A stretch of 64,000 nt of DNA from Oscillospiraceae bacterium. Lineage in GTDB: Bacteria; Bacillota; Clostridia; Oscillospirales; CAG-272. A program made the position numbers and the translations under genes. Positions 8,660 to 17,334 of the stretch are shown piece after piece. The notes beneath the pieces were generated by a model that worked only from the letters and a program-made list of their open reading frames with translations, ran no database searches and was not told the origin of the DNA. The DNA is taken from the NCBI GenBank assembly GCA_015064555.1, contig SVRZ01000002.1, positions 37,949 to 101,948 of the forward strand, written 5' to 3'. Position 1 is the stretch's first letter. Each line of letters opens with the position of its first letter.

Positions 8660-8726
8660 TGTCTTCTGCGCGCCTGTTCCGCAAAAAAGCGGGACGAAAT
8701 TCTTTTGAAAACCGACTATCGCTTTG

Positions 8727-8778
8727 AAAACGAGGCTGTCTTAAAATGCATTTTTGCATTTGGGATAGCCTCGTTTTT
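8727..8778 (+). terminator. Terminator between ltaE and the rnf operon
   Basis: AACGAGGCT pairs with AGCCTCGTT around an inner ATGCA/TGCAT stem, followed by a T run. It separates ltaE from the rnf promoter about 50 bases further on. Confidence 0.82.
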
Positions 8779-8830
8779 AACAAAAAACAGCCCTTTTTCA
8801 GCCGATTCTTTGTTAACTTTTTAACTTTTC

Positions 8831-8859
8831 TTGACACAACGCGCGCGTTATAGTATAAT
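8831..8859 (+). promoter_or_regulatory. Consensus promoter of the rnf operon
   Basis: Perfect TTGACA (8831-8836), 17-base spacer, perfect TATAAT (8854-8859), about 52 bases upstream of rnfC. Such a full consensus suggests strong, constitutive transcription of the energy-conserving complex. The alternating CGCGCGCG run inside the spacer is unusual but may be chance. Confidence 0.92.
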
Positions 8860-8910
8860 TGTAGCTGTGAGTGAACCGTAATCAAAATTTCGACGGAAAG
8901 GATAAATATT

Positions 8911-10251
8911 ATGCGATTTTTCTTACCAGGAGTACACGTACCCCACAGAAAGACCACCGCTGATATGCCGCCGGTAAGGATGCCGGCACCGAGCGAGGTA
9001 GTGATTCCCATGTCGATGCACATAGGAAAGCCCGCCATACCGGTGGTCTCGGTAGGGGATCAGGTATTCGTAGGAACTCTTATAGCGAATAAGGATGGAT
9101 TTATATCTTCGCCAATTTATTCCAGCGTTTCGGGAAAGGTGAAGGCAATATCGGAGGTAACCCTCCCATCGGGAGCAAAGACACTTGCCGTTAAGATAGA
9201 ATCGGACGGTGAGATGACTGTGGATCCCGCGATAAAGCCCCCTGTTGTTACCACCAAGGAGGAGCTTGTTGCGGCGATAGCGGAGAGCGGAACGGTAGGT
9301 CTTGGAGGCGCAGGCTTCCCGACGTACGTCAAGTTCAGTATTCCCGAGGGCAAGTCTGCCGATACGCTTATCATAAACGGTGCCGAGTGCGAGCCCTATA
9401 TAACCAGCGATACGAGGACTATGATAGATAAATCCGATGATATGCTCAGGGGTATATCTATCATATGCGACCTGATGGATATCAAGCGCGTCATAATCGG
9501 TATCGAGTGCAATAAAAAGGCGGCTATAGAGAAGATGCGCGAGCTTGCCGCAAAGAGACCTGAAATAGAGGTAAGCGTTCTCCCTGCGGTATATCCTCAG
9601 GGCGGAGAAAAGGTGCTCATATACCACACCACGGGCAGAGTAGTCCCGGCGGGAAAGCTTCCGATAGACGTTGGCTGCATAGTTTCGAACTGTACAACGG
9701 TTGCCGCAATAGGAAATTACGTGAATACCGGTATTCCGCTCGTTTCAAAGTGCGTGACGGTTGCGGGCGGTGCTATGCGCGAGCCCAAGAACGTTATCGT
9801 GCCGATAGGAACGCGTATTTCCGAGGTATTCGAGTTTGCCGGCGGATTTTCCGAGCAGCCATACGGTATCATTCTCGGCGGTCCCATGATGGGATACACG
9901 GTGGATAATACCGATGTTTCGGTAGTGAAGGGAACGAATGCTCTGCTTGCTCTTACCGAAAAGGAAATGAAGCCGAAGAAGGAGACCGCCTGCATTCATT
10001 GCGGTGCTTGTGCTAATCACTGTCCCTTCGGTCTTAATCCCGCGGCATTTATGAAGGCTTACCGTCTTGGAAACGTCGACGAGCTTGCAAGACTCCGTGT
10101 CGATATCTGTATGGAATGCGGATGCTGCTCGTTCATATGCCCTGCGGCAAAGCCGCTTGTGGAAACCAATAAGCTGTCCAAGGCAAAGCTTCGCGCGCAT
10201 CTTGAAGAAAAGAAAAAGATCGCCGAGGCATCTGCCGAGGCTAAGAAATAA
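8911..10251 (+). CDS. rnfC: Rnf electron transport complex subunit RnfC
   Basis: A 446-residue peripheral subunit of the ferredoxin:NAD oxidoreductase (Rnf), carrying the NADH/FMN site and two [4Fe-4S] clusters. It shows the N-terminal RnfC barrel-sandwich region, the nucleotide-binding GLGGAGFPT (about 130-138), INGAECEPYITSDTRTM, and two ferredoxin motifs: CIHCGACANHCP (from C361) and CMECGCCSFICP (from C400). It ends shortly after the second cluster, as in the compact clostridial form, without the long alanine-rich tail of proteobacterial RnfC. The ATG follows GGAAAGGATAAATATT. First gene of rnfCDGEAB; transfers electrons between NAD and the membrane flavin subunits. Confidence 0.96.
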   Translation: MRFFLPGVHVPHRKTTADMPPVRMPAPSEVVIPMSMHIGKPAIPVVSVGDQVFVGTLIANKDGFISSPIYSSVSGKVKAISEVTLPSGAKTLAVKIESDGEMTVDPAIKPPVVTTKEELVAAIAESGTVGLGGAGFPTYVKFSIPEGKSADTLIINGAECEPYITSDTRTMIDKSDDMLRGISIICDLMDIKRVIIGIECNKKAAIEKMRELAAKRPEIEVSVLPAVYPQGGEKVLIYHTTGRVVPAGKLPIDVGCIVSNCTTVAAIGNYVNTGIPLVSKCVTVAGGAMREPKNVIVPIGTRISEVFEFAGGFSEQPYGIILGGPMMGYTVDNTDVSVVKGTNALLALTEKEMKPKKETACIHCGACANHCPFGLNPAAFMKAYRLGNVDELARLRVDICMECGCCSFICPAAKPLVETNKLSKAKLRAHLEEKKKIAEASAEAKK

Positions 10252-10265
10252 GGAGGCAAAGAGAT

Positions 10266-11207
10266 ATGTCTGAAAAGCTTCATATAGGCGTTTCGCCTCA
10301 TATATCGAGCCCTAGAACCACGCAGGGCATAATGCTTGACGTGGTCATAGCGCTTATGCCTGCGCTCATAGCCGGCACGGTAATTTTCGGCTTGCGCGCT
10401 CTTCTCGTCGTGCTTGCCTCGGTAATCTCGACTACTCTTTCGGAGTATGTGTTCTGCCTTATAACCAAAAGAGAAGATACCGTTACAGACCTCAGCTCTG
10501 TCGTTACCGGTGTTTTGCTGGGACTCAATCTTCCGGCTACCGCTCCGATATGGCAGGTAATGCTCGGCGGCGTCTTTGCTATCATAGTGGTAAAGTGTCT
10601 TTTCGGCGGACTCGGTCAGAATTTTGCTAATCCTGCAATAACCGCCAGAGTCTTCCTTCTCGTTTCATTCTCGGGCTCGCTTGCGGGTGGAGCAATTCCG
10701 CGTCTTTCCAGAGCTCCCGACCTTGTAGCCGGTGCAACGCCTCTTTCTATCCTTAAGGATGGCGGTGCGCTCCCCTCGATAGGCGATATGCTTCTCGGCC
10801 TGCGCGGCGGTGCGATAGGCGAGACCTGTATCATAGCACTGCTGCTCGGCTTTGCTTATCTTGTTTTCAGAAAGGTAATATATCCCGAGGTACCTCTTGT
10901 TTGCCTCGGTACGGTATTTGTTCTTTCACTTATATTCGATAACAGCTTCTCCATAGCTCTTTACCACCTTCTTTCGGGCGGTCTTATGATCGGTGCGATC
11001 TTTATGATAACCGATTATTCCTCATCCCCGGTCAGCCGTGTCGGTAAGATGGTATTCGCGTTTGGATGCGGAGCTATGACCTATATCATAAGAAGACTCG
11101 GAGCATACCCCGAGGGCGTTTCCTTTGCTATACTTCTTATGAACGTTCTTTCGCCATACATTGATAAATGGACTGCAAAGCGTCCCTTCGGAGGTGGAAA
11201 GGTATGA
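10266..11207 (+). CDS. rnfD: Rnf complex subunit RnfD, membrane flavoprotein
   Basis: A 313-residue integral membrane subunit with covalently bound FMN. The flavinylation motif reads AGATPLS, with T158 as the expected acceptor of FMN transferred by ApbE, whose gene lies at the end of the same operon. Other family marks are GVLLGLNLPATAPIWQV in the first half and ITDYSSSPVSRVGKMVF in the second, where the usual TDPVTSP-type segment sits. It starts after GGAGGCAAAGAGAT and its TGA overlaps the rnfG ATG (ATGA), so the two are translationally coupled. Confidence 0.95.
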   Translation: MSEKLHIGVSPHISSPRTTQGIMLDVVIALMPALIAGTVIFGLRALLVVLASVISTTLSEYVFCLITKREDTVTDLSSVVTGVLLGLNLPATAPIWQVMLGGVFAIIVVKCLFGGLGQNFANPAITARVFLLVSFSGSLAGGAIPRLSRAPDLVAGATPLSILKDGGALPSIGDMLLGLRGGAIGETCIIALLLGFAYLVFRKVIYPEVPLVCLGTVFVLSLIFDNSFSIALYHLLSGGLMIGAIFMITDYSSSPVSRVGKMVFAFGCGAMTYIIRRLGAYPEGVSFAILLMNVLSPYIDKWTAKRPFGGGKV

Positions 11208-13141
11208 ATAAGGAATTATTTTCAAAGAAGAATCTGATGCCCGTTGCGGTCCTTTCGGTAATATGCATCGCGGTAGCTCTGCTGCTCGGTGTTGCCAATC
11301 TCATAACTGCGCCCGAGATCGAAAGAAGGAATAACGAGGCAATATTTGAATCCCTCCGCATAGTTATCCCTGACGGTGAGTTCAACCCCGAGCCCGATCC
11401 GCTTCGTGATGATGCTCCCGAAACTGTCAAGAAGGTATATACCGAGAAGACCGGTAAGGGTACCGTTATCATTCTCGAAACGACTAAGGGATATACCGGT
11501 AAGGCTATCGGCATTACCACCGCTATAGACAATGACGGAAAAATAATAAACACCGTTATCACCAAAAACGAGGAGAGCATAGTTCCCCCCAGCCTCAAGC
11601 CTATGGGCACATACGGTGATGCATATAAGGATGCTACCGCAGATACGGTTGCTGATGTTGAAACAGGTGCTACCGTAAGGTATACCGAGGCAGCCATCAA
11701 GGGCGCGCTCAAGGATGCCTTCACATATCTCGGTGTAGGTGGCGAGGAGGTGGAAAAGCTTCCCAGGACCGATGCCGAGCTCAAAGAGCTTATAACCGCA
11801 GACGGATGGCTCGCCCCCGGTGCAGAGCTTGAAAACATCACTCCCGAGGAAAAGAGTGAAACCCTCAAAAGACTCTATAAGCTTTCGGACGGAAGCTTTG
11901 CGGCTTATATCGTTACCGCAACTCAGTACGTTCCCGTAGAGACCGAGGCTCTCGTTCATATAGACGAGGACGGCTCGGTAATGGCAATAAAGAAGCTTTC
12001 CTGGGTGGTAGGCCACGGTCCGGAGAACGATCCTCCCGCTCCCGACGAGAGTCAGGTGAACGAATTCTTCGGCTCATTCGTAGGCAAGGACACCGCAGGT
12101 ATAGACGGAATTGACGTCACCAACGGTGCTACAGGCACCTCGACTCATCTTCGCGATGCGGTAAAGGATGCCGTCGATACTGCGGTTCCACCTCTTCCGA
12201 GAAGCGACTCGGAGCTTTCTCTGCTTATCGCAGAGCTTGCGCCAGATACCGCCTTTGAGATCATAGCTCCCGAGGAAAAGAGCGAAACCCTCAAAAGACT
12301 ATATAAGCTTTCGGACGGAAGCTTTATGGCTTATATCGTTACCGCAACTCAGTACGTTCCCGTAGAGACCGAGGCTCTCGTTCATATAGATGCGGACGGC
12401 TCGGTAATAGCAATAAAGAAGCTTTCCTGGGTGGTAGGCCACGGTCCGGAGAACGATCCTCCCGCGCCCGACGAGAGTCAGGTGAACGAATTCTTCGGCT
12501 CATTCGTAGGCAAGGACACCGCAGGTATAGACGGAATTGACGTTACCAACGGTGCTACAGGCACCTCGACTCATCTTCGCGATGCGGTAAAGAATGCTGT
12601 GGATATCGCGGTACCTCCGCTCCCCAGAAGCAATTCCGAGCTTCTCGGGCTCGCAGAGCAGCTTATGCCGAACGCACAGGGCTTCGAGAACGTTACTCCC
12701 GAGGGCTCTAAGCTTCTTAAGCGCCTTTACAAGGACGTTGGCGGTAACGGATACGTTGCCTATCTCAATACCTTCGCTCAGTACGGCGGAACGCTTGAGA
12801 GCGAAACACTCATAGCGATAGACAATAACGGTAAGATCATTGCAGTAAAGAATCTTTTCTGGAAGGTCGGTCACGGCCCCGAGAGCAATCCTCCCGCACC
12901 AAACGAGGCGGAGGTAGCGGAATTCTTCGGTGATTTTGTAGGTAAGAAGGAAAGAGATCTTTCCTCTGTTGTGATAGCCGGTGCTACAGGAACGGCAAGT
13001 AACGTCAGAGCTGCAATTCTGGAGGCTCTTGAGGCAGTCCCCGCGAAGGAGTCGCAGGCGGCACGTGTCATAGGCATAGTGCTTCTCACCCTCTCGGCGG
13101 CAGCTGGGGCAGTCTACGTAGTAAGGAGGAAGCTTGTATGA
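11204..13141 (+). CDS. rnfG: RnfG with four FMN-binding domains (expanded Rnf flavoprotein subunit)
   Basis: A 645-residue version of RnfG, about three times the usual length of roughly 200. An N-terminal membrane helix (about 10-32) is followed by four FMN_bind modules, each ending in a GAT flavinylation motif: TGATVRYTEAAIK (T157), NGATGTSTHLRDAV (T310), NGATGTSTHLRDAV (T452) and AGATGTASNVRAAI (T595), then a second membrane helix (about 621-640) and a basic end. Modules 2-4 share a VGHGPENDPPAPDE-type segment that module 1 lacks, and modules 2 and 3 are nearly identical. Normal RnfG carries one FMN on the extracytoplasmic face between RnfD and RnfE. The extra modules could form a chain of flavins outside the membrane. 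I start at the ATG at 11204 (after GGAGGTGGAAAGGT), not at an upstream ATG inside rnfD. The stop overlaps rnfE. Confidence 0.93.
   Translation: MNKELFSKKNLMPVAVLSVICIAVALLLGVANLITAPEIERRNNEAIFESLRIVIPDGEFNPEPDPLRDDAPETVKKVYTEKTGKGTVIILETTKGYTGKAIGITTAIDNDGKIINTVITKNEESIVPPSLKPMGTYGDAYKDATADTVADVETGATVRYTEAAIKGALKDAFTYLGVGGEEVEKLPRTDAELKELITADGWLAPGAELENITPEEKSETLKRLYKLSDGSFAAYIVTATQYVPVETEALVHIDEDGSVMAIKKLSWVVGHGPENDPPAPDESQVNEFFGSFVGKDTAGIDGIDVTNGATGTSTHLRDAVKDAVDTAVPPLPRSDSELSLLIAELAPDTAFEIIAPEEKSETLKRLYKLSDGSFMAYIVTATQYVPVETEALVHIDADGSVIAIKKLSWVVGHGPENDPPAPDESQVNEFFGSFVGKDTAGIDGIDVTNGATGTSTHLRDAVKNAVDIAVPPLPRSNSELLGLAEQLMPNAQGFENVTPEGSKLLKRLYKDVGGNGYVAYLNTFAQYGGTLESETLIAIDNNGKIIAVKNLFWKVGHGPESNPPAPNEAEVAEFFGDFVGKKERDLSSVVIAGATGTASNVRAAILEALEAVPAKESQAARVIGIVLLTLSAAAGAVYVVRRKLV
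11841..12640 (+). repeat. Tandem 426-base duplication inside rnfG
   Basis: Copy one begins at 11841 and copy two at 12267, an exact 426-base offset (142 codons, frame preserved). The copies are nearly identical at DNA level over most of their length, down to synonymous positions, and diverge only near 12640. This is a recent internal duplication that created FMN modules 2 and 3. Confidence 0.92.
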
Positions 13142-13851
13142 ATGATAAGAAAAGACTTTCTGTATTCCTGAACGGTCTTATAGCAGAGAACCCCGTTCTG
13201 GTGCTCGTGCTGGGAACCTGTCCCACTCTCGCTCAGACGGGAAGTGTCATCGCGGCTCTCAGTATGGGAATCGCGGCAACCCTCGTCCTTCTTTGCTCAA
13301 ACGTCGTAATATCTCTTCTCCGTAAGGTCATTCCCGATACGGTACGTATCCCCTGTTATATAGTTGTTATCGCGGGCTTCGTTACCGTGGTTCAGCTTCT
13401 GATGCATGCATATCTGCCCGACCTTTATGAGATGATGGGCGTATATCTTGCACTTATAGTCGTTAACTGTATCATTCTCGGCAGAGCCGAAATGTTTGCA
13501 AGGAAGAACGGTGTTCTCGATTCTGCTCTTGACGGACTCGGAATGGGACTGGGATTCCTTATAGCCCTTCTTGCTATGGCAACCATCCGCGAGGTGCTCG
13601 GTGCAGGCTCGTTTGCAGGCATTGAGATACCCTTCCTTGTGGATTACAGGATTCCGATCCTCGTTCAGGCACCCGGCGGCTTTCTTGTATTCGGTATACT
13701 GATAGCGGTTATCAATATGATAGGCCCCAAGGCAGGCGAGGCAAAGAGAAGAAACTTCTCCTGCGCCGGCTGTCCCTCGGCAGCGGTATGCGGAAAGGGC
13801 TCCTGCTCCGAGAAAAACGAAGAAACTAACGCAAAGGATAAGGAGGATTGA
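13138..13851 (+). CDS. rnfE: Rnf complex subunit RnfE
   Basis: A 237-residue polytopic membrane subunit of the NqrD/RnfE family. The N-terminal signature NPVLVLVLGTCPTLAQTGS (about 18-36) contains the conserved cysteine that, with its partner in RnfA, binds an iron-sulfur centre inside the membrane. About six helices follow. The last 35 residues add a hydrophilic tail with four cysteines, C209, C212, C218 and C223 (CAGCPSAAVCGKGSC), then a charged end. That tail is not part of the core fold and could bind a metal or cluster. The ATG overlaps the rnfG stop (ATGA) and follows AAGGAGGAAGCTTGT. Confidence 0.95.
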   Translation: MNDKKRLSVFLNGLIAENPVLVLVLGTCPTLAQTGSVIAALSMGIAATLVLLCSNVVISLLRKVIPDTVRIPCYIVVIAGFVTVVQLLMHAYLPDLYEMMGVYLALIVVNCIILGRAEMFARKNGVLDSALDGLGMGLGFLIALLAMATIREVLGAGSFAGIEIPFLVDYRIPILVQAPGGFLVFGILIAVINMIGPKAGEAKRRNFSCAGCPSAAVCGKGSCSEKNEETNAKDKED

Positions 13852-13856
13852 TCGGT

Positions 13857-14450
13857 ATGGATTTCAAGATGCTTATGTACATCCTTCTTGTGGGTGTGTT
13901 TGTAAATAACTACGTTCTTCAGCGCTTCCTCGGAATATGTCCGTTCCTCGGAGTTTCCAAGAAGCTCGATCAGGCGACCGGTATGGGTATATCGGTAATA
14001 TTCGTAATGCTTCTTGCAACTGCGGCAACCTGGCCGATACAGAAGTATATCCTTGATCCAAACGGTCTCGGATATCTTCAGACTATAGTATTCATCCTCG
14101 TTATTGCCGCTCTGGTTCAGTTCATAGAGATCGTGCTCAAGCGTTATATCCCGGGACTTCATAAGAGCCTTGGTGTATATCTTCCGCTTATCACGACAAA
14201 CTGTGCCGTTCTCGGTGTAACCATCAATAATATCACCGACGAATATAACTTCATACAGTCTATGGTAAGCTCGCTCGGTTGCGGACTCGGATTTCTTCTT
14301 GCAATGGTTCTGTTCTCGGGTGTTCGCTCGAGAATGGAGGGAGCAAACGTGCCCCGAGCATTCAAGGGGCTTCCGATAACTCTCGTTGCCGCATCTATAG
14401 TTTCGCTTGCATTCTTCGGATTCAGCGGAATTATTGACAACCTGTTCTGA
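13857..14450 (+). CDS. rnfA: Rnf complex subunit RnfA
   Basis: A 197-residue six-helix membrane subunit homologous to NqrE. It carries the conserved NNYVLQRFLGICPFLGVSKK (about 17-36), holding the intramembrane cluster cysteine, and LPLITTNCAVLGVTI with the second conserved cysteine. RnfA and RnfE form the membrane core with a shared iron-sulfur site. I choose the ATG at 13857, ten bases after AGGAGG; the in-frame TTG at 13848 is directly next to that site and too close. It lies between rnfE and rnfB with a few bases on either side. Confidence 0.95.
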   Translation: MDFKMLMYILLVGVFVNNYVLQRFLGICPFLGVSKKLDQATGMGISVIFVMLLATAATWPIQKYILDPNGLGYLQTIVFILVIAALVQFIEIVLKRYIPGLHKSLGVYLPLITTNCAVLGVTINNITDEYNFIQSMVSSLGCGLGFLLAMVLFSGVRSRMEGANVPRAFKGLPITLVAASIVSLAFFGFSGIIDNLF

Positions 14451-14463
14451 GGAGGTGGCTTGA

Positions 14464-15255
14464 ATGATAAACGTTTTGATAGCGATTCTCGTCGTTTTCG
14501 TAACAGGTATGGTAGCGGCGGTCATTCTGGCACTCGCATCATACTATATGGCGGTGCCCGAGAATGCAAAGGTCAGCGAGGTAAGAGAATGCCTCCCGGG
14601 TGCAAACTGCGGTGCCTGCGGTTATACCGGATGTGATGGCTATGCGGAGGCTGTTGCCTCCGGCAAAGCAGCTTCGAATCTCTGTATCCCCGGCGGCGCA
14701 AGCGTTGCTAAGGCGATTTCGGAAATAACAGGTGCATCCGCCGAGGAATTTACTCCTCCCGTAGCATTTGTGCATTGTAACGGTACTTCCGATGCTGCGG
14801 TAAAGACCGCCGAGTACGAGGGGCTGAAGACCTGTGCCGCTATGTGCCTTTCCTGCAGCGGAGATTCCGCCTGCAAGTACGGCTGTCTTGGCTGTGGCGA
14901 TTGTGCTGACAGCTGTCCTGTCGATGCGATCTGCCTTGAGGACGGTATCGCGCGCATAAACCGTGAGATCTGTATAGGCTGCGGTGCCTGCGTAAAGACC
15001 TGTCCCAAGCATATAATATCCCTCATTCCTCGCACCGGAATGATAGCGGTTGCCTGCTCCTCCTGTGATGCGGGAGCGCAGACTCGCAAGAATTGCAAGA
15101 ACGGATGCATCGCTTGCAAGAAGTGCGAAAAGACCTGTCCTAACGGAGCGATAACGGTTATAAACAACTGCGCCCGTATAGATTACGATAAATGCACCTC
15201 GTGCGGCTTGTGCCGTGACGTATGTCCGACCGGCTGTATCATAAGTGTGGGCTGA
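14464..15255 (+). CDS. rnfB: Rnf complex subunit RnfB, ferredoxin-accepting iron-sulfur protein
   Basis: A 263-residue membrane-anchored polyferredoxin that receives electrons from reduced ferredoxin. It has an N-terminal helix (about 3-28), the 4Fe-4S domain CLPGANCGACGYTGC (C43, C49, C52, C57, with C74 behind it), then a cysteine-rich C-terminus with several ferredoxin motifs: CLGCGDCADSCP, CIGCGACVKTCP, CIACKKCEKTCP and CTSCGLCRDVCP, plus extra CxxC pairs. Four classical ferredoxin motifs beyond the N-terminal cluster are more than in proteobacterial RnfB and agree with the clostridial type. It ends rnfCDGEAB; the next gene begins at or inside its 3' end. Confidence 0.96.
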   Translation: MINVLIAILVVFVTGMVAAVILALASYYMAVPENAKVSEVRECLPGANCGACGYTGCDGYAEAVASGKAASNLCIPGGASVAKAISEITGASAEEFTPPVAFVHCNGTSDAAVKTAEYEGLKTCAAMCLSCSGDSACKYGCLGCGDCADSCPVDAICLEDGIARINREICIGCGACVKTCPKHIISLIPRTGMIAVACSSCDAGAQTRKNCKNGCIACKKCEKTCPNGAITVINNCARIDYDKCTSCGLCRDVCPTGCIISVG

Positions 15256-15644
15256 CTAAAGTGAAGATATCTGAAAAGCTCAGAAACGATATAATATTGG
15301 CTGTGGCAGTTCTTGCTGTGGCATTGATCGCGCTTCTTATTCTTCTTTTCGCATCGCCTCACGGAAACCTTGTTTCGGTCACGGTGAACGGAGAGCTTTA
15401 CGGCGAATATCCTCTGGACGTTGATACCACGGTTGAGATATACAGCGGCGAGGACGGCAGAGATGTAAATGTCCTCGTCGTGAGCGAGGGGCGAGCCTCG
15501 GTCATATCGGCAAATTGCCGTGACGGTATCTGTGTCAGGCACCGTCCTGTATCAAGATCGGGTGCATCAATAGTATGCCTGCCTCACGGTGTCGTTATAA
15601 CCGTGGTGAGCGATGCTGACGCGGATATAGATATCGTTTCATGA
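15222..15644 (+). CDS. NusG domain II (NusG_II) membrane-anchored protein
   Basis: A 140-residue protein with one membrane helix (about 26-45) and an extracytoplasmic NusG-domain-II beta-barrel, recognised by ANCRDGICVRHRPVSRSG and SIVCLPHGVVI, where the two CxxxxC-type cysteine positions are conserved. This family is regularly found directly after rnf operons in Clostridia, before Gx-transporter and ApbE genes, exactly as here; its role in Rnf assembly or flavin delivery is unknown. The first ATG overlaps rnfB by 34 bases; the GTG at 15261 is an equally plausible start and would leave a five-base gap. Neither has a strong ribosome binding site. Confidence 0.85.
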   Translation: MSDRLYHKCGLTKVKISEKLRNDIILAVAVLAVALIALLILLFASPHGNLVSVTVNGELYGEYPLDVDTTVEIYSGEDGRDVNVLVVSEGRASVISANCRDGICVRHRPVSRSGASIVCLPHGVVITVVSDADADIDIVS

Positions 15645-16235
15645 GTGAGCATGCATCTCACTCGAAAAGACATTAAAAAACGGTACGGAAATCAGATAAT
15701 GAAATACGGAGCAAGGCGCATAGCGCATATCAGCATAGCCGTTTCCGTGGCTATGATACTGTCATATATTGAGTTTTTACTGCCACCCGTGTGGAGTGCC
15801 GTTCCGGGTATAAAGCTCGGACTCGCAAATATTATAATCATATTTGCGATCTACCGCTACGGTAGCGGCAATGCGGCGATTATTTCCGGGCTGCGGATCT
15901 TTCTTTCTGCTTTACTGTTCGGAAGTATTATGACGCTTCTTTACAGTGCAGCGGGAGCTCTCCTCAGTCTTTGCGGTATGATGATAGTTAAAAAAACAGG
16001 ATTGTTTTCAACAGTCGGTGTGAGCATTGTGGGCGGTGTCCTTCATAATGTGGGGCAAATACTTATGGCAGTCATCCTTTTAAGGACTGCCGAAATAGGC
16101 TACTATATGATAGTTCTTGCGATAACGGGTACGCTTGCGGGTATTGCCGTCGGAATTGCGGCGGCATCGCTTATAAAGCATATCCCGCCCGACCGCAATT
16201 TCCTCGCCCCCAAAAAAACGGATAAAATCGAATAA
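15645..16235 (+). CDS. Gx transporter family protein (heptaprenyl diphosphate synthase component I-like)
   Basis: A 196-residue integral membrane protein of the family labelled Hpre_diP_synt_I or Gx transporter. It shows five to six helices and the family pattern YIEFLLPPVWSAVPGIKLGL with PGIKLGLANI, followed by GGVLHNVGQILMAVILL. The name refers to a proposed isoprenoid role, but its regular place between rnf/NusG-II and apbE suggests a link to flavin or quinone supply for Rnf; that is inference. The start is uncertain: GTG 15645, ATG 15651 or ATG 15699 are all in frame, the last giving MKYGARRIAHISIAV and the most usual N-terminus. Confidence 0.82.
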   Translation: MSMHLTRKDIKKRYGNQIMKYGARRIAHISIAVSVAMILSYIEFLLPPVWSAVPGIKLGLANIIIIFAIYRYGSGNAAIISGLRIFLSALLFGSIMTLLYSAAGALLSLCGMMIVKKTGLFSTVGVSIVGGVLHNVGQILMAVILLRTAEIGYYMIVLAITGTLAGIAVGIAAASLIKHIPPDRNFLAPKKTDKIE

Positions 16236-16255
16236 AAACAAAAAAGGAGAGGTGT

Positions 16256-17305
16256 ATGAAAAAGATATTTTGCAAAATCATTTTTTCTCTTGTTCTTCTG
16301 TCGCTTCTCCTTTCTGTTTTCGGTTGTAATGAGCAAATAAGTAAACAAAAGTTCTCAAAAGTGTACTTTGATCACTTTGATACCGTCACTACTGTAGTAG
16401 GATATGAAAATAGCAAGGAGGAGTTCAATTCTGTTGCGGCGCTTGTAAATACGCGGCTTTACGAGTATCATAAGCTGTACGATATCTATAACAGCTATAG
16501 TACAATAACCAATCTTTGCGACATAAATTCCGCTGCAGGAAAAGAGCCACTCAAGGTCGACAAGAGAATTATAGATATGCTTCTTTATGCTAAAGAGGCA
16601 TATGAGATGACCGGTGGCGAGACAAATATTGCCATGGGCAGTATTTTATCCTTATGGCATGAGAAAAGAGAGCAGGGAAGCCAAGATCCGGACAATGCTT
16701 CGCTTCCTACCGATCAGGAGCTTCGCGCCGCTGCAGCTCATACGGATATATCCGCCCTCCAGATAGACGAGAATGCCTCTACGGTATTGATAACCGATCC
16801 CGATATGCGTCTTGACGTAGGTGCTGTCGCAAAGGGCTATGCTACCGAGATGATAGCGCGTGAGCTTGAAAGCATGGGAAAGCACGGGTACGTATTAAAT
16901 GTAGGCGGCAATATCAGAATTGTCGGCACAAAGCCCGGAGGTGAGCCATGGCGTGTGGCGGTAGAAAATCCGGGAATCCCGGGCTCCTCCTACGAGTACG
17001 TAAGAGAGCTTTCGCTTTCTTCGGGAGCTATGGTAACGAGCGGCTCGTATCAGCGATATTACGTAGTAGACGGTAAAAGATATCATCACATAATAGATAA
17101 GGATACCCTTTATCCATCCGAATATTTTCTCTCTGTATCGGTAATATGCGATAATTCGGCACTGGCAGACGTTTTGTCAACTGCATTGTTTTCCATGCCG
17201 TATGAGGAAGGCATCGCTCTGGTATCTTCGATAGATTCGGCAGAGGCGTTATGGGTAGGCTTACACGGCGAAATAAAAACCACGGACGGTTTTCCCGGAA
17301 AGTGA
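16256..17305 (+). CDS. apbE: FAD:protein FMN transferase (ApbE), lipoprotein
   Basis: A 349-residue extracytoplasmic lipoprotein (lipobox SVFGC, C24) that transfers FMN from FAD to threonines in S/T-G-A-T motifs. Family marks are YFDHFDTVTTVVGY near the start, GGETNIAMG (about 120-128), DVGAVAKGYATEMIA (about 187-201), VLNVGGNIRIVG (about 213-224) and GSYQRYYVVDGKRYHHIID, with the flavin- and Mg-binding residues. As last gene of the rnf unit, it is the obvious modifier of RnfD and of the four-domain RnfG. The ATG follows AAAGGAGAGGTGT. The gene runs into its own terminator. Confidence 0.95.
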   Translation: MKKIFCKIIFSLVLLSLLLSVFGCNEQISKQKFSKVYFDHFDTVTTVVGYENSKEEFNSVAALVNTRLYEYHKLYDIYNSYSTITNLCDINSAAGKEPLKVDKRIIDMLLYAKEAYEMTGGETNIAMGSILSLWHEKREQGSQDPDNASLPTDQELRAAAAHTDISALQIDENASTVLITDPDMRLDVGAVAKGYATEMIARELESMGKHGYVLNVGGNIRIVGTKPGGEPWRVAVENPGIPGSSYEYVRELSLSSGAMVTSGSYQRYYVVDGKRYHHIIDKDTLYPSEYFLSVSVICDNSALADVLSTALFSMPYEEGIALVSSIDSAEALWVGLHGEIKTTDGFPGK

Positions 17306-17334
17306 TTCCGGTATAAAATCGTCCGTGCTTTTTT
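17281..17334 (+). terminator. Terminator of the rnf-apbE unit
   Basis: CACGGACG pairs with CGTCCGTG, with an inner CCGGAA/TTCCGG stem, followed by a T6 run. The left arm lies inside the last codons of apbE. Confidence 0.88.
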
